DNA of 64,000 nt, taken from positions 186,001 through 250,000 of the forward strand of contig NZ_JAIWJA010000009.1 in assembly GCF_020515695.1 (NCBI RefSeq), in the 5' to 3' direction. The notes beneath the pieces were generated by a model. The model had not been told where the DNA came from and did not search any database. It saw nothing but the letters and a program-made list of their open reading frames with translations. The stretch is from Pseudomonas sp. MWU16-30317. Its GTDB lineage: Bacteria; Pseudomonadota; Gammaproteobacteria; Pseudomonadales; Pseudomonadaceae. This document shows, one piece after another, positions 45,943-54,264 of the stretch. How positions within the stretch are numbered: position 1 is the first letter of the stretch; the number at the start of each line of letters is the position of its first letter. The position numbers and the translations under genes are program-made.

Positions 45943-46814
45943 GGGATGTACCGGCGCAGGCGCGGGTTGAGGGCATCGTTGAGGCCGTCGCCGAGCATGT
46001 TGAAGGCCAGTACCACGAGGATGATCGCCAAGCCCGGCAGCGCAGTGAGGTACCAGGCGCTGGCGATCTGCTCGCGGCCGGCGCCGATCATGCCGCCCCA
46101 ACTCGGCCGGTTGGGGTCGCTCATGCCGAGAAACGCCAGGCCGGCTTCGATGAGGATCGCCGAGGCCACCAGGATCGAGGTGGTGACGATCAGCGGCGCC
46201 AAGGCGTTGGGCAGAATCTCGTCAAGGATGATGGTGCGCGTACTGAAGCCCTGAGCACGCGCCGCCGTGACGAAATCGGCTTCGCGCAGGGTGCGAAATT
46301 CGGCGCGGATCAGCCGGGCGATGGTCGGCCACGACGAGATGCCGATCGCCAGGGCGATGATATTCACCGTGGGGTTGCCGATGGCGACGATGACGATCAC
46401 CAGCAAGAATGACGGCACCGTCTGGAACACTTCGGTGATGCGCATCAGCACGTCCCCGAGGCGACCGCCGTGGTAGCCGGCGATAGCCCCGACGAACACG
46501 CCGATGATCACGCTCAGCAAGGTCCCGGATACCGCGATCAGCAACGAGGCCCGCGCGCCATAGGCGATACCCGCCGCCACGTTGCGGCCCAGGGAATCGG
46601 TGCCCAGTGGATAGGCCGGATCGGCGCCGGGCCACAGCAGCGGCTCGGCGACCATGTCCGAGGGATCACCGGGGAAGAAGTAGCTCGCGCTCAGCGCCAT
46701 GGCCAGCATCGCCAGCAGCACCCCGGCGCCGATCAACGCCGCCGGGCTGCGCCGCAAGGCGGCCCAGAGGCTTTCGCTATGGCCTGTAGTCATCGACATT
46801 GCGCACTCACTCAT
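45939..46814 (-). CDS. Dpp/Opp-type ABC permease (DppC-like)
   Basis: A 291-residue inner-membrane protein with about six hydrophobic segments; the N-terminal LWAALRRSPAALIGAGVLLAMLA and the coupling motif EADFVTAARAQGFSTRTIILDEILPNAL mark the DppC family. The start could be ATG 46814 or 46799; the latter has the better GAGTGAG site. It overlaps the ATPase gene by 4 bases and is 37 bases after the DppB-like gene. Confidence 0.92.
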   Translation of the reverse strand: MSECAMSMTTGHSESLWAALRRSPAALIGAGVLLAMLAMALSASYFFPGDPSDMVAEPLLWPGADPAYPLGTDSLGRNVAAGIAYGARASLLIAVSGTLLSVIIGVFVGAIAGYHGGRLGDVLMRITEVFQTVPSFLLVIVIVAIGNPTVNIIALAIGISSWPTIARLIRAEFRTLREADFVTAARAQGFSTRTIILDEILPNALAPLIVTTSILVASAILIEAGLAFLGMSDPNRPSWGGMIGAGREQIASAWYLTALPGLAIILVVLAFNMLGDGLNDALNPRLRRYIP

Positions 46815-46851
46815 CAAATTGTCCGGTTACCTGTAGCGCGGGGGGCTGCGT

Positions 46852-47919
46852 TTATTGCACCTGGATACGCGGGTCGAGCCAGGCTTGCAGCAGGTCCATG
46901 GCGACGTTGACCACCACCACCAGCATCGACGACAGCAGCAGAATCCCCAGCAGCAGGTTGTAGTCGCGCGACAGCACCGCATCGAGGGTCAAGCGCCCCA
47001 GCCCGGGCCAGCCGAACAGCGTCTCGGTGACCGCGGCGCCGCCCAGCAGCGCGGCGAAATGCAGGCCCGCCAAGGTGGTCACCGGCAGCAGCGCATTGCG
47101 CAGTACATGGCGCACGGCGATGCGGGTGGGAGGCAGACCCTTGGCGCGGGCGGTACGGACGAAATCCTGACGCTGCACCTCGAGCATCGATGCGCGAGTC
47201 AGGCGTGCATACAGCGCGATGTAGAAGGTCGCCAGGGTGAGGATCGGCAAGATCGCGTGCTTGAAGCGGTCGAACAGCCAGGCGCTGCCGTGCAGGTCCA
47301 GCCCGAGGGTTTCGATACCGTCGCTGGGCAGCCAGCCCAGCGTCACCGAGAACAGCACCACGGCCATCAAACCGATCCAGAAACCCGGCGTCGAATACAG
47401 CAGCAATACCGTCAGCGACAACAATCGATCGGGCCAACGCCCGACGCGGCTGGCCATGATCACCCCGGCGCTGATCCCAATCGCCAAGGCCAACGCCAGG
47501 GCGCCGACCATCAGCAACAAGGTGTTGGGCAAGCGCTCGGCGATCAACTGGCCTACTGGCAGGTTGAAGCGCGGCGACACCCCCAGGTCCAGGTGCACCA
47601 GATGATTGAGGTAAGCGAGCAACTGCTGCCACAAGCTCAAGTCCAGGCCGAAGTGGCTGCGCCATTGCGCCAAGGTCGCCTCGGTGGCGCCGCCAGACTC
47701 GCTGGCGAGCACGTCCACCGCGTCGCCGGGAATCAAGCGCAGCAGCAAAAAGTTAAGCACCAGAATGCCCAACACCGTGGGTATCGCCTGCCACACAGTG
47801 CGCCGCGCCAACCTGAGAATCCGCCGCGCCTGCCCTCGATTACCACGCTGCGCAGTCTCGGGCCCCGATGGCGCCTGTGGGAGCGGGCTCTGCCCGCGAA
47901 GCTCCAAAAGCTCACCCAT
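46852..47919 (-). CDS. Dpp/Opp-type ABC permease (DppB-like)
   Basis: A DppB-family permease: the conserved N-terminus LARRTVWQAIPTVLGILVLNFLLLRLIPGDAVD begins only at about residue 37 of the open frame, and the coupling motif QDFVRTARAKGLPPTRIAVRHVLRNALLP is intact. If ATG 47919 is used the protein has 355 residues and its first 16 residues (MGELLELRGQSPLPQA) are encoded by a REP element at 47872-47904. TTG 47811 and GTG 47796 would give the usual N-terminus. The ATG overlaps the end of the binding-protein gene by 8 bases. Confidence 0.88.
   Translation of the reverse strand: MGELLELRGQSPLPQAPSGPETAQRGNRGQARRILRLARRTVWQAIPTVLGILVLNFLLLRLIPGDAVDVLASESGGATEATLAQWRSHFGLDLSLWQQLLAYLNHLVHLDLGVSPRFNLPVGQLIAERLPNTLLLMVGALALALAIGISAGVIMASRVGRWPDRLLSLTVLLLYSTPGFWIGLMAVVLFSVTLGWLPSDGIETLGLDLHGSAWLFDRFKHAILPILTLATFYIALYARLTRASMLEVQRQDFVRTARAKGLPPTRIAVRHVLRNALLPVTTLAGLHFAALLGGAAVTETLFGWPGLGRLTLDAVLSRDYNLLLGILLLSSMLVVVVNVAMDLLQAWLDPRIQVQ
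47872..47904. repeat. REP element in the 5' end of the DppB-like gene
   Basis: GCCTGTGGGAGCGGGCTCTG then CCCGCGAAGCTCC, the same subtype as the element after clpB at 31740. Only one arm is present. Confidence 0.8.
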
Positions 47920-49540
47920 TGGCCAGCGCCGTATTACTCAACTGTACCAACGCCAGGCTGCCATCCAGCCCGTTGCCATCCCCCTCGAAACCCGACACCC
48001 GAGCGTTGTAAACAGTCACCTGCTGCTGCATCACCAAGGTCAGCGACGGCACTTCCTCGATAACGATCTTCTGGAACGCCTTGAACAACTCGCCGCGCTT
48101 CTGCTCGTCGGTCTCCACCGCAGCGGCCTCCAGCAAACGGTCCACTTCGGGATTGTTGTAGTGAGTGCCGTTGGAGAAGGGCAGGCCCTTGCGGAAGTTC
48201 TTCGACCAGAACAACCGCTGCACGCCCACCGTCGGGTCGAACATGGTGCCCATGCCGACCACAGCGAAATCGAAATCGCGGTCGGTGTAGATACGCTTGG
48301 TGTAGGTGGGAAAATCCTGCGAGCGCAGTTGCACGTCGATGCCGATGCGTGACAGGGCCGTGCGGATATAGGCCGCCGTGCGGGCATAGCTGTCGCCATA
48401 GGGCAGCGGATCGAGGGTCAGGCTGAAGCGCGAAGTGCCCTTTTTCGGCAGATTGGCCCCATCCAGTAGGGCGTTGGCCTTGGCGATGTCGAATGGGTAC
48501 GGGTCCGGCCCGGTGTATACGTACTGCGGGAAATTCTTGGGAATCGGCGACACGCTGACATCGGCATAGCCGTAATACACCACTTTCTTGATCACCTCGC
48601 GGTCGATGGCGTGAGCGATGGCCTGACGCACTTCGAGGCGCGACAGCAGCGGGTTGTCGAGGTTGAACTCGAGCATGGTCGGCGTGATGCTGTAGTTGTA
48701 GCCGCGGGTGGTGAACTTCAGCTTGCCGGACGCGGTGATACGCGCCAGGTCGCTCAGCGGCACCGGGCTTTGCCCGCCGGCGTCGAGGCTGCCGTTTTCG
48801 AAGGCAGCCAGGCGCGAGGCCGAATCCGGCACCACTTTCAGGTACAGGGTATCGACGCCCGGTGGGTTGGCGCCCCAGTAATCGGCGTTGCGCTCGAACT
48901 CGATGTAGCTGCCGCGCTGCCACTGCTTGAAACGATACGGGCCGGTGCCGATGGGCGCGTTGTTGTGCGGGTTGCTCAGCGGGTCGCCCGAATCGTAAAG
49001 ATGCTTGGGCAGGATCGGCGTTTCACCACCGGCGAAGGCGCGGATCAGGTACGGCGCCGGTTTGGCAAGGCGCACGATGGCGGTATGTTCGTCCGGCGTT
49101 TCCACCGTGGTCAGGTTGGCGAAGGTGCTGCCGCCGCGGGGGTGATAGCGCTTGATGAGGTCCAGCGAGAAGGCCACGTCGGCCGAGGTGAACGGCTGGC
49201 CGTCATGCCATTTGACCCCCTGGCGCAGATCGAAGTGATAGCTCAGGCCATCGTCGGCGACCTTCCAGGCCACCGCCAGCCCCGGCTGCGGCGCCAGTTG
49301 TTCGTTGTAGCTGAGCAAGCCTTCGAGGACCTTGCTGCTGGCGGTGATAGTGGTGCCCGCCGTGGTGTTGAACGAGCTCAGCGACGGCGGCTCGGGATTG
49401 ACCAGCAGGTTGAAGATCCGCTTGCCGCTCGCCGCCTCGGCAGTGGCGGCGGCGAGGGCGCTGGGCAGGAACGGCACGCTGGCACCGAGCAAGGGGAGAG
49501 CGGACAGCCCAGCGATAAATTGACGACGAGAAAAGGCCAT
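47912..49540 (-). CDS. Peptide/organic-solute ABC transporter binding protein
   Basis: A 542-residue SBP_bac_5 protein. The N-terminus MAFSRRQFIAGLSALPLLGA carries a twin-arginine motif (SRRQF), so export may be by Tat; mature part starts near AAATAEAASG. Family marks: PEPPSLSSFNTTAG, YHFDLRQGVKWHDGQPFTSADV, APIGTGPYRFKQW. Second gene of the LLM operon, 24 bases after the first LLM gene. Ligand unknown; sulphur compound inferred. Confidence 0.92.
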   Translation of the reverse strand: MAFSRRQFIAGLSALPLLGASVPFLPSALAAATAEAASGKRIFNLLVNPEPPSLSSFNTTAGTTITASSKVLEGLLSYNEQLAPQPGLAVAWKVADDGLSYHFDLRQGVKWHDGQPFTSADVAFSLDLIKRYHPRGGSTFANLTTVETPDEHTAIVRLAKPAPYLIRAFAGGETPILPKHLYDSGDPLSNPHNNAPIGTGPYRFKQWQRGSYIEFERNADYWGANPPGVDTLYLKVVPDSASRLAAFENGSLDAGGQSPVPLSDLARITASGKLKFTTRGYNYSITPTMLEFNLDNPLLSRLEVRQAIAHAIDREVIKKVVYYGYADVSVSPIPKNFPQYVYTGPDPYPFDIAKANALLDGANLPKKGTSRFSLTLDPLPYGDSYARTAAYIRTALSRIGIDVQLRSQDFPTYTKRIYTDRDFDFAVVGMGTMFDPTVGVQRLFWSKNFRKGLPFSNGTHYNNPEVDRLLEAAAVETDEQKRGELFKAFQKIVIEEVPSLTLVMQQQVTVYNARVSGFEGDGNGLDGSLALVQLSNTALANG

Positions 49541-49564
49541 GCACAGTCATCCTTGGAGAGTTGA

Positions 49565-50725
49565 TCAGTGGCGCAGACCGGCCTGGTACAGCAGCGGCAA
49601 GACGCGCGCGCCGAACTGCTCCAGATCAGGGGCAAAATCGAAGAAGCTCAGTTGGATGCCATCGATGCCGGCTTGCCTGAGGCGGATGATGTCGCGCACC
49701 ACCGTCTCGGGGCTGCCCACCAGCTGGATGTTGCCGCCCACGTAACGGTGCGCCGCCTGATGGCCACGCCAGGCATGGGCATCGCTGGCCTCGCGGGCAT
49801 GGCCTTCGAGGGTGCCGGGGTCGCCGGCGGCGGTGATCGCGGCGTGCACTTCCCAGGCTTCGGCGTCGGTGTCGCGGCAGATCACCAGCGGGTTGATGAG
49901 GGTCCGCACTTCGCGGCCGTAGCCCTTGGCGGCCTGTTTGATGCGCTGCAGGTGGTCGGGCAGCTTGGCCAGCGCGTCTTCGATCTCGGCGCTGCCGGGG
50001 CTGGTGGTAAAGATGATGTCCGAGTGCCGCGCAGCGAAATCGATGCCGGCCGTGGAGCCGGTGGCATTGACGAGCACGGGCCGGCCGAAGCGCGGCTTGA
50101 CGCTGCTGTAGGCTTCTTCGAGGCGGTAATAGTCGCCGTTGAAATCGAGGTTCTCGGTGCCGGTCCAGAGTTGCTGGACCACGCGAATGAATTCATCGGC
50201 CTGGTGGTAGCGCTGGTCGTGCTCGATGGGTTCCTGACCGAAGCGGCGGTGCTCGCGATGGCGGTGGCCGGTTACCAGGTTGAGGCCCCAGCGGCCGTTG
50301 CTGATGTGGTCCAGAGTGGCGCCGAACTTGGCCAGGTGCAGCGGGTGCCAGGGGCCGTAGAGCACGTGCAGGGTCGAGATCAGCAGGATGCGCTCGGTCA
50401 CCGAGGCCAGCGCCGCCTGGGTGATGAAGGCGTCCAGCGACTCGTCGTGGTAACGGATCTCGCCGCCATAGCCGCCTTTGCCCAGCCATTCGGCCAAGGC
50501 GAACACCAGGTCGAAGCCCAGGGCCTCGGCGCGCAGGGTCAGCTGCTTGTTGTACTCGAAACGCCAGTCGGTGCTGCGGGGCAGGGCCGAGGCACTCCAG
50601 CCGCCGGATTGCACCGGCAGGAACAAACCGAGCATCAAGGGTTGAGCGAAAGCGCGGGAGACTGGGCTGTCGGGAAAATCCAGGGGCGAGGGCAACAAAG
50701 GCAAAGGGCACACTCCGACGTTCAC
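49565..50725 (-). CDS. LLM-class flavin-dependent oxidoreductase, alkanesulphonate/SfnG type
   Basis: A 386-residue TIM-barrel flavoprotein: LMLGLFLPVQSGGWSASALP, LGFDLVFALAEWLGKGGYGG, ISNGRWGLNLVTGHRHREHRRFG, GRPVLVNATGS, and the C-terminal VGSPETVVRDIIRLRQAGIDG, as in SsuD/SfnG-like monooxygenases. It starts at GTG 50725; ATG 50635 (MLGLFLPVQ) is possible but would cut a stretch I take as conserved (DFPDSPVSRAFAQ). First gene of the seven-gene operon. Confidence 0.85.
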   Translation of the reverse strand: MNVGVCPLPLLPSPLDFPDSPVSRAFAQPLMLGLFLPVQSGGWSASALPRSTDWRFEYNKQLTLRAEALGFDLVFALAEWLGKGGYGGEIRYHDESLDAFITQAALASVTERILLISTLHVLYGPWHPLHLAKFGATLDHISNGRWGLNLVTGHRHREHRRFGQEPIEHDQRYHQADEFIRVVQQLWTGTENLDFNGDYYRLEEAYSSVKPRFGRPVLVNATGSTAGIDFAARHSDIIFTTSPGSAEIEDALAKLPDHLQRIKQAAKGYGREVRTLINPLVICRDTDAEAWEVHAAITAAGDPGTLEGHAREASDAHAWRGHQAAHRYVGGNIQLVGSPETVVRDIIRLRQAGIDGIQLSFFDFAPDLEQFGARVLPLLYQAGLRH

Positions 50726-50878
50726 GTTCGTCAGAGGGTGATTGCAACGGCTGTGCCGCTACCTTGGGATCGGTTGCAGGGTGTTGAAATAGCTAGGGAT
50801 TTTATGGGGGCGGGGGTAGGCGGACAGGGGGGGGCGGTGTTGGCTGCCGTGCTTATTGTTCTGCAAGTGTTGGAAACC
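50726..50878. other. Upstream region of the LLM operon
   Basis: 153 bases between the LLM start and the tandem repeats. It should contain the operon promoter; I see no confident -35/-10 pair and no gene. Confidence 0.4.
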
Positions 50879-51373
50879 CAACAGTTGCTGTTGGTTGATG
50901 GTGTTCTCACGGGCCCCTTAGCGGGCGAGCCTTGCTCCCACAGAGTTGACGGACCTGAGTCGTACACCTGTGGGAGCAAGGCTTGCCCGCGAAGAGGCCC
51001 TCAACCCCCACCCAAAAATCAATGCTCGCGCGGCGGCGAAACGCAACAGTTGCTGTTGGCTGATGGTGTTCTTCAGTGCCCCTTCGCGGGCAAGCCTTGC
51101 TCCCACAGATTTGACGGACCTGAGTCGTACACCTGTGGGAGCAAGGCTTGCCCGCGAAGAGGCCCTCAACCCCCACCCAAAAATCAATGCTCGCGCGGCG
51201 GCGAAACGCAACAGTTGCTGTTGGCTGATGGTGTTCTCCCGGGCCCCTTCGCGGGCAAGCCTTGCTCCCACAGAGTTGACGGACCTGAGTCGTATACCTG
51301 TGGGAGCAAGGCTTGCCCGCGAAGAGGCCCTCAACCCCCACCCAAAAATCAATGCTCGCGCGGCGGCAAATCA
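50879..51373. repeat. Three tandem 165-bp repeats with REP pairs
   Basis: Units start at 50879, 51044 and 51209, each at CAACAGTTGCTGTTGG, itself palindromic. Each contains a REP pair (GCGGGCAAGCCTTGCTCCCA ... TGGGAGCAAGGCTTGCCCGC) and ends ATCAATGCTCGCGCGGCGG, which is the complement of the last codons and stop of yacG. Only the third unit joins the real yacG. Copies differ at a few positions. The unit is a multiple of 3, so spurious frames stay open through all copies on both strands. Confidence 0.93.
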
Positions 51374-51552
51374 TCCGAGAACAGATCATCCTCGGCATCC
51401 GGACTCACCGGAATCTTGTGCTCCTCCGACGCCCAGGCGCCCAGGTCAATCAGTTTGCAGCGATCAGAACAAAACGGACGGTTGATATTGGCCGCGTTCC
51501 ACTCCACAGGCGCGCCGCAGGTAGGGCATTCGACGGTCAAGGGTTGGCTCAT
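51349..51552 (-). CDS. yacG: DNA gyrase inhibitor / zinc-binding protein YacG
   Basis: A 67-residue protein with a four-cysteine zinc site (ECPTCGAPV and FCSDRCK). E. coli YacG inhibits gyrase by binding GyrB. It overlaps coaE by 4 bases (ATGA). Its last five codons (PPREH) and stop are also present in the two extra tandem repeat copies downstream. Confidence 0.93.
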   Translation of the reverse strand: MSQPLTVECPTCGAPVEWNAANINRPFCSDRCKLIDLGAWASEEHKIPVSPDAEDDLFSDDLPPREH

Positions 51553-52169
51553 TCAGAAGCTCCAGGCAAATTCAGATAAAAGTGATGCAAGCGATCGACC
51601 TCACTGTGCAGCCAGGCCAGATCGCGGTCGTTGAGCACGACGTCGTCAGCCAAGGCCAAGCGCTGTTCGCGGCTGGCCTGGGCCTTGAGGATGGCCTCGA
51701 CCTGCTCGGCGGTCGTGGTATCGCGTTTCAGCGTGCGCGCGCGTTGCAGCTCGGTGGGCGCGTCGATCACCAGCAACCGGTCGGTACGCTTGTACTGCCC
51801 CGACTCCACCATCAACGGCGACACGAACACCGCGTAAGTCGACGTCGCCTGAGCCAGATTATCGGCGATCTCCTGCGCGATCAGCGGATGCAACAGCGCC
51901 TCGACCCAGCGCCGCTGCTCGGCATCTTCAAAGATGCGTTTACGCAACGCTGATCTATCCAGCGCCCCGCTGGGCTGCAGAATATCCAAGCCAAAATGCT
52001 CGGCCAGTTGCTGCAACGCCGGCCGCCCGGGCTCCACGACCCAGCGCGCGGCCTGATCGGCATCCACCACATGAATGCCATGCTCGGCGAAGCGTTCGGC
52101 GGCGGCACTCTTGCCGCTGCCGATACCACCGGTCAGGCCCAACACCCAGGGTTTTGCAGCTGTGGTCAT
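51549..52169 (-). CDS. coaE: Dephospho-CoA kinase
   Basis: Last step of CoA synthesis. The 206 residues start MTTAAKPWVLGLTGGIGSGKSAAAE with the P-loop at about 15-22, then VVDADQAARWVV and the family region PLMVESGQYKRTDRLLVIDA. It abuts pilD directly, the standard pilBCD-coaE-yacG order. Confidence 0.96.
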   Translation of the reverse strand: MTTAAKPWVLGLTGGIGSGKSAAAERFAEHGIHVVDADQAARWVVEPGRPALQQLAEHFGLDILQPSGALDRSALRKRIFEDAEQRRWVEALLHPLIAQEIADNLAQATSTYAVFVSPLMVESGQYKRTDRLLVIDAPTELQRARTLKRDTTTAEQVEAILKAQASREQRLALADDVVLNDRDLAWLHSEVDRLHHFYLNLPGASE

Positions 52170-53039
52170 TTAAAATCCGGCGAAGTGCATGTACGAGGCG
52201 GTTATTTGACCACCCCACAGCAATGCAATCCAGCCCGCAATCGCCAGATAAGGACCAAAGGGGATCGGCGTACTGGTCGCCTGATCGCGCAGCTTCAGCA
52301 GGATGACGCCCAACACCGCGCCCACCAGGGATGACAGCAGCACCGTCAACGGCAGGATCTGCCAGCCTCCCCAGGCGCCGAGCATCGCCAGCAGCTTGAA
52401 ATCGCCGTAGCCCATGCCCTCTTTGCCGGTTACCAGCTTGAACAGCCAGAACACCAACCACAGCGACAGGTAGCCGAACACCGCGCCCCACAGCGCGCTG
52501 GAGAGGTCGGTGAACAGGCCGAAGTTGTTGACGATCAGGCCTAACCAGAGCAATGGCAGCACGATAGCGTCGGGCAGAAGCTGGCGGTCGACGTCGATCA
52601 TGCTCATCGCCAGCAGGCCCCAGGTGAGGAGCATGAAGGCGCCTGCCGGGTAGCCGAAGCCGAAGTGGTAGGCGATGAAGGCCGTCAGCAGGCCGCTGGC
52701 GAGCTCCACGAGGGGGTAGCGCTTGCTGATGGGCGCCTGGCAGGCGGAGCAGCGGCCTTTGAGGAACAGGTAGCTGAGGATCGGGATGTTTTCGCTGGCG
52801 CGGATCTTGTGGTTGCAGTGGGGGCAGGTGGAGTTGGGGAGGATCAGGTTGCAGCGTTCTGGCTGCTGTTCGGCTGGCAGGTCGAGGATTTCTCGGGATT
52901 GGGTGCGCCAGTCGCGATCAAGCATGATCGGGAGGCGGTGGATGACGACGTTGAGGAAGCTGCCGACGAGCAGGCCGAGGAGCAGGGCGCAGAGGGTGAA
53001 GGCCAGGGGGGAGCTGGCCAGGAATTCGGGTAGGGACAT
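52170..53039 (-). CDS. pilD: Prepilin peptidase / N-methyltransferase
   Basis: Inner-membrane aspartyl protease that cleaves and methylates all prepilins here and type II secretion pseudopilins. The 289 residues have the four-cysteine cytoplasmic loop (CPHCNHKIR, CSACQAPI, about 64-97), catalytic Asp in MSMIDVDRQLLPD and in GMGYGDFKLLAMLG, and about eight membrane spans. ATG 53039 is chosen since it begins MSLPEFLASSPL. Confidence 0.96.
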   Translation of the reverse strand: MSLPEFLASSPLAFTLCALLLGLLVGSFLNVVIHRLPIMLDRDWRTQSREILDLPAEQQPERCNLILPNSTCPHCNHKIRASENIPILSYLFLKGRCSACQAPISKRYPLVELASGLLTAFIAYHFGFGYPAGAFMLLTWGLLAMSMIDVDRQLLPDAIVLPLLWLGLIVNNFGLFTDLSSALWGAVFGYLSLWLVFWLFKLVTGKEGMGYGDFKLLAMLGAWGGWQILPLTVLLSSLVGAVLGVILLKLRDQATSTPIPFGPYLAIAGWIALLWGGQITASYMHFAGF

Positions 53040-53043
53040 GGGG

Positions 53044-54261
53044 TTAGACGACTGAGCCAAGTTGGAAGATGGGGAGGTACATGGCGACTACCAGGCCGCC
53101 GACGACAATGCCGAGGATAACCATGATCATTGGCTCCATCAGGGTGGTGAGGCTGTCGACCATGTTGTCGACTTCTGCTTCATAATAACCTGCTACTTTA
53201 TCCAGCATTTCATCCAGCGCACCCGACTCTTCGCCGATGGACGTCATCTGAATAGCCATACTTGGAAACACTCCAGTGGCGCGCATCGAGGTATTGAGTT
53301 GTGTGCCGCTGGAAACATCTTGCTTGATTTTCCCTACAGCGATCTTGAACACCACGTTGCCGGCGGCCCCCGCTACAGAGTCCAGCGCCTCCACCAAGGG
53401 TACGCCGGCGGCGAAGGTGGTTGATAACGTGCGAGCGTAGCGGGCGATGGCCGATTTATAGAGTATCTGGCCGATGACCGGTATTTTCAGCAGGCCTCTG
53501 TCGATACCGTCGCGCATGCGTTGGCTACGTTTAAAAGCGTATTTGAATGCGTACATGAATGCGATAATCGCGCCCAACACCACCCACCACCATGCCTGCA
53601 TGATTTCTGAAAGATTGACGACCATCAGTGTGAACGCCGGCAACTGCGCGCCAAAGCCGGAAAACACGGCCTGAAATTGCGGCACTACTTTAATAAGCAA
53701 GATCGACGATACGATGAGCGCGACGACCAAAACCGTTATTGGATAAGTCATTGCCTTCTTGATTTTTGCCTTGAGCGCCTCGGTCTTTTCCTTATAGGTC
53801 GCAACACGATCCAGTAATGCTTCGAGTGCACCTGCCTGTTCGCCTGCGTCGACGAGGTTGCAGTAAAGATCATCAAAATACTCGGGTTTTTGCCTCAGCG
53901 AGGTGGCAAAGCTATTACCTGCGGCGACTTCTAGCTTCAGTGTTAATACCAGATCACGCATTTTTGGGTTTTCAACACCCTCGGCAATAATATCGAAGGA
54001 TTGCAGTAGCGGAACGCCCGCCTTCATCATGGTGGACATCTGACGCGTAAACAGCGCGATGTCCATCGGTTTGATCTTTTTACCCTTACTGAATATCGAG
54101 CTGGTTTTTTTCTTTATCTTGCCGGGTGAGATTCCTTGTCTCCGTAGTTGCGCTTTTATCAGCGGAATACTGGCGCCGGTCATCTCACCGGAGGTAGACG
54201 AGCCTTTCCGGTCAGTGCCTTCCCAAATATAGACGTTAGTCTTTACTGTTTTGGAGGCCAT
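53044..54261 (-). CDS. pilC: Type IV pilus platform protein PilC
   Basis: Inner-membrane GspF-family platform on which pilins assemble. The 405 residues have two GspF repeats (FTRQMSTMMKAGVPLLQSFD at about 67 and YARTLSTTFAAGVPLVEALD at about 270) and three membrane segments. It lies 3 bases after pilB and 4 before pilD on the minus strand. Confidence 0.96.
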   Translation of the reverse strand: MASKTVKTNVYIWEGTDRKGSSTSGEMTGASIPLIKAQLRRQGISPGKIKKKTSSIFSKGKKIKPMDIALFTRQMSTMMKAGVPLLQSFDIIAEGVENPKMRDLVLTLKLEVAAGNSFATSLRQKPEYFDDLYCNLVDAGEQAGALEALLDRVATYKEKTEALKAKIKKAMTYPITVLVVALIVSSILLIKVVPQFQAVFSGFGAQLPAFTLMVVNLSEIMQAWWWVVLGAIIAFMYAFKYAFKRSQRMRDGIDRGLLKIPVIGQILYKSAIARYARTLSTTFAAGVPLVEALDSVAGAAGNVVFKIAVGKIKQDVSSGTQLNTSMRATGVFPSMAIQMTSIGEESGALDEMLDKVAGYYEAEVDNMVDSLTTLMEPMIMVILGIVVGGLVVAMYLPIFQLGSVV

Positions 54262-54264
54262 TAC

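Noticed and set aside
50879..51373. CRISPR array
   Set aside because: Only three long contiguous copies with no unique spacers; the units are tandem duplications.
50907..51398. Repetitive 140-180-residue proteins on both strands in the tandem repeats
   Set aside because: The 165-bp unit is a multiple of 3, so frames stay open through all copies; the sequence is REP DNA and overlaps the real yacG.
49568..51634. 688-residue plus-strand frame opposite the LLM gene and through the repeats
   Set aside because: A shadow of the minus-strand monooxygenase gene followed by REP repeats; no family resemblance.
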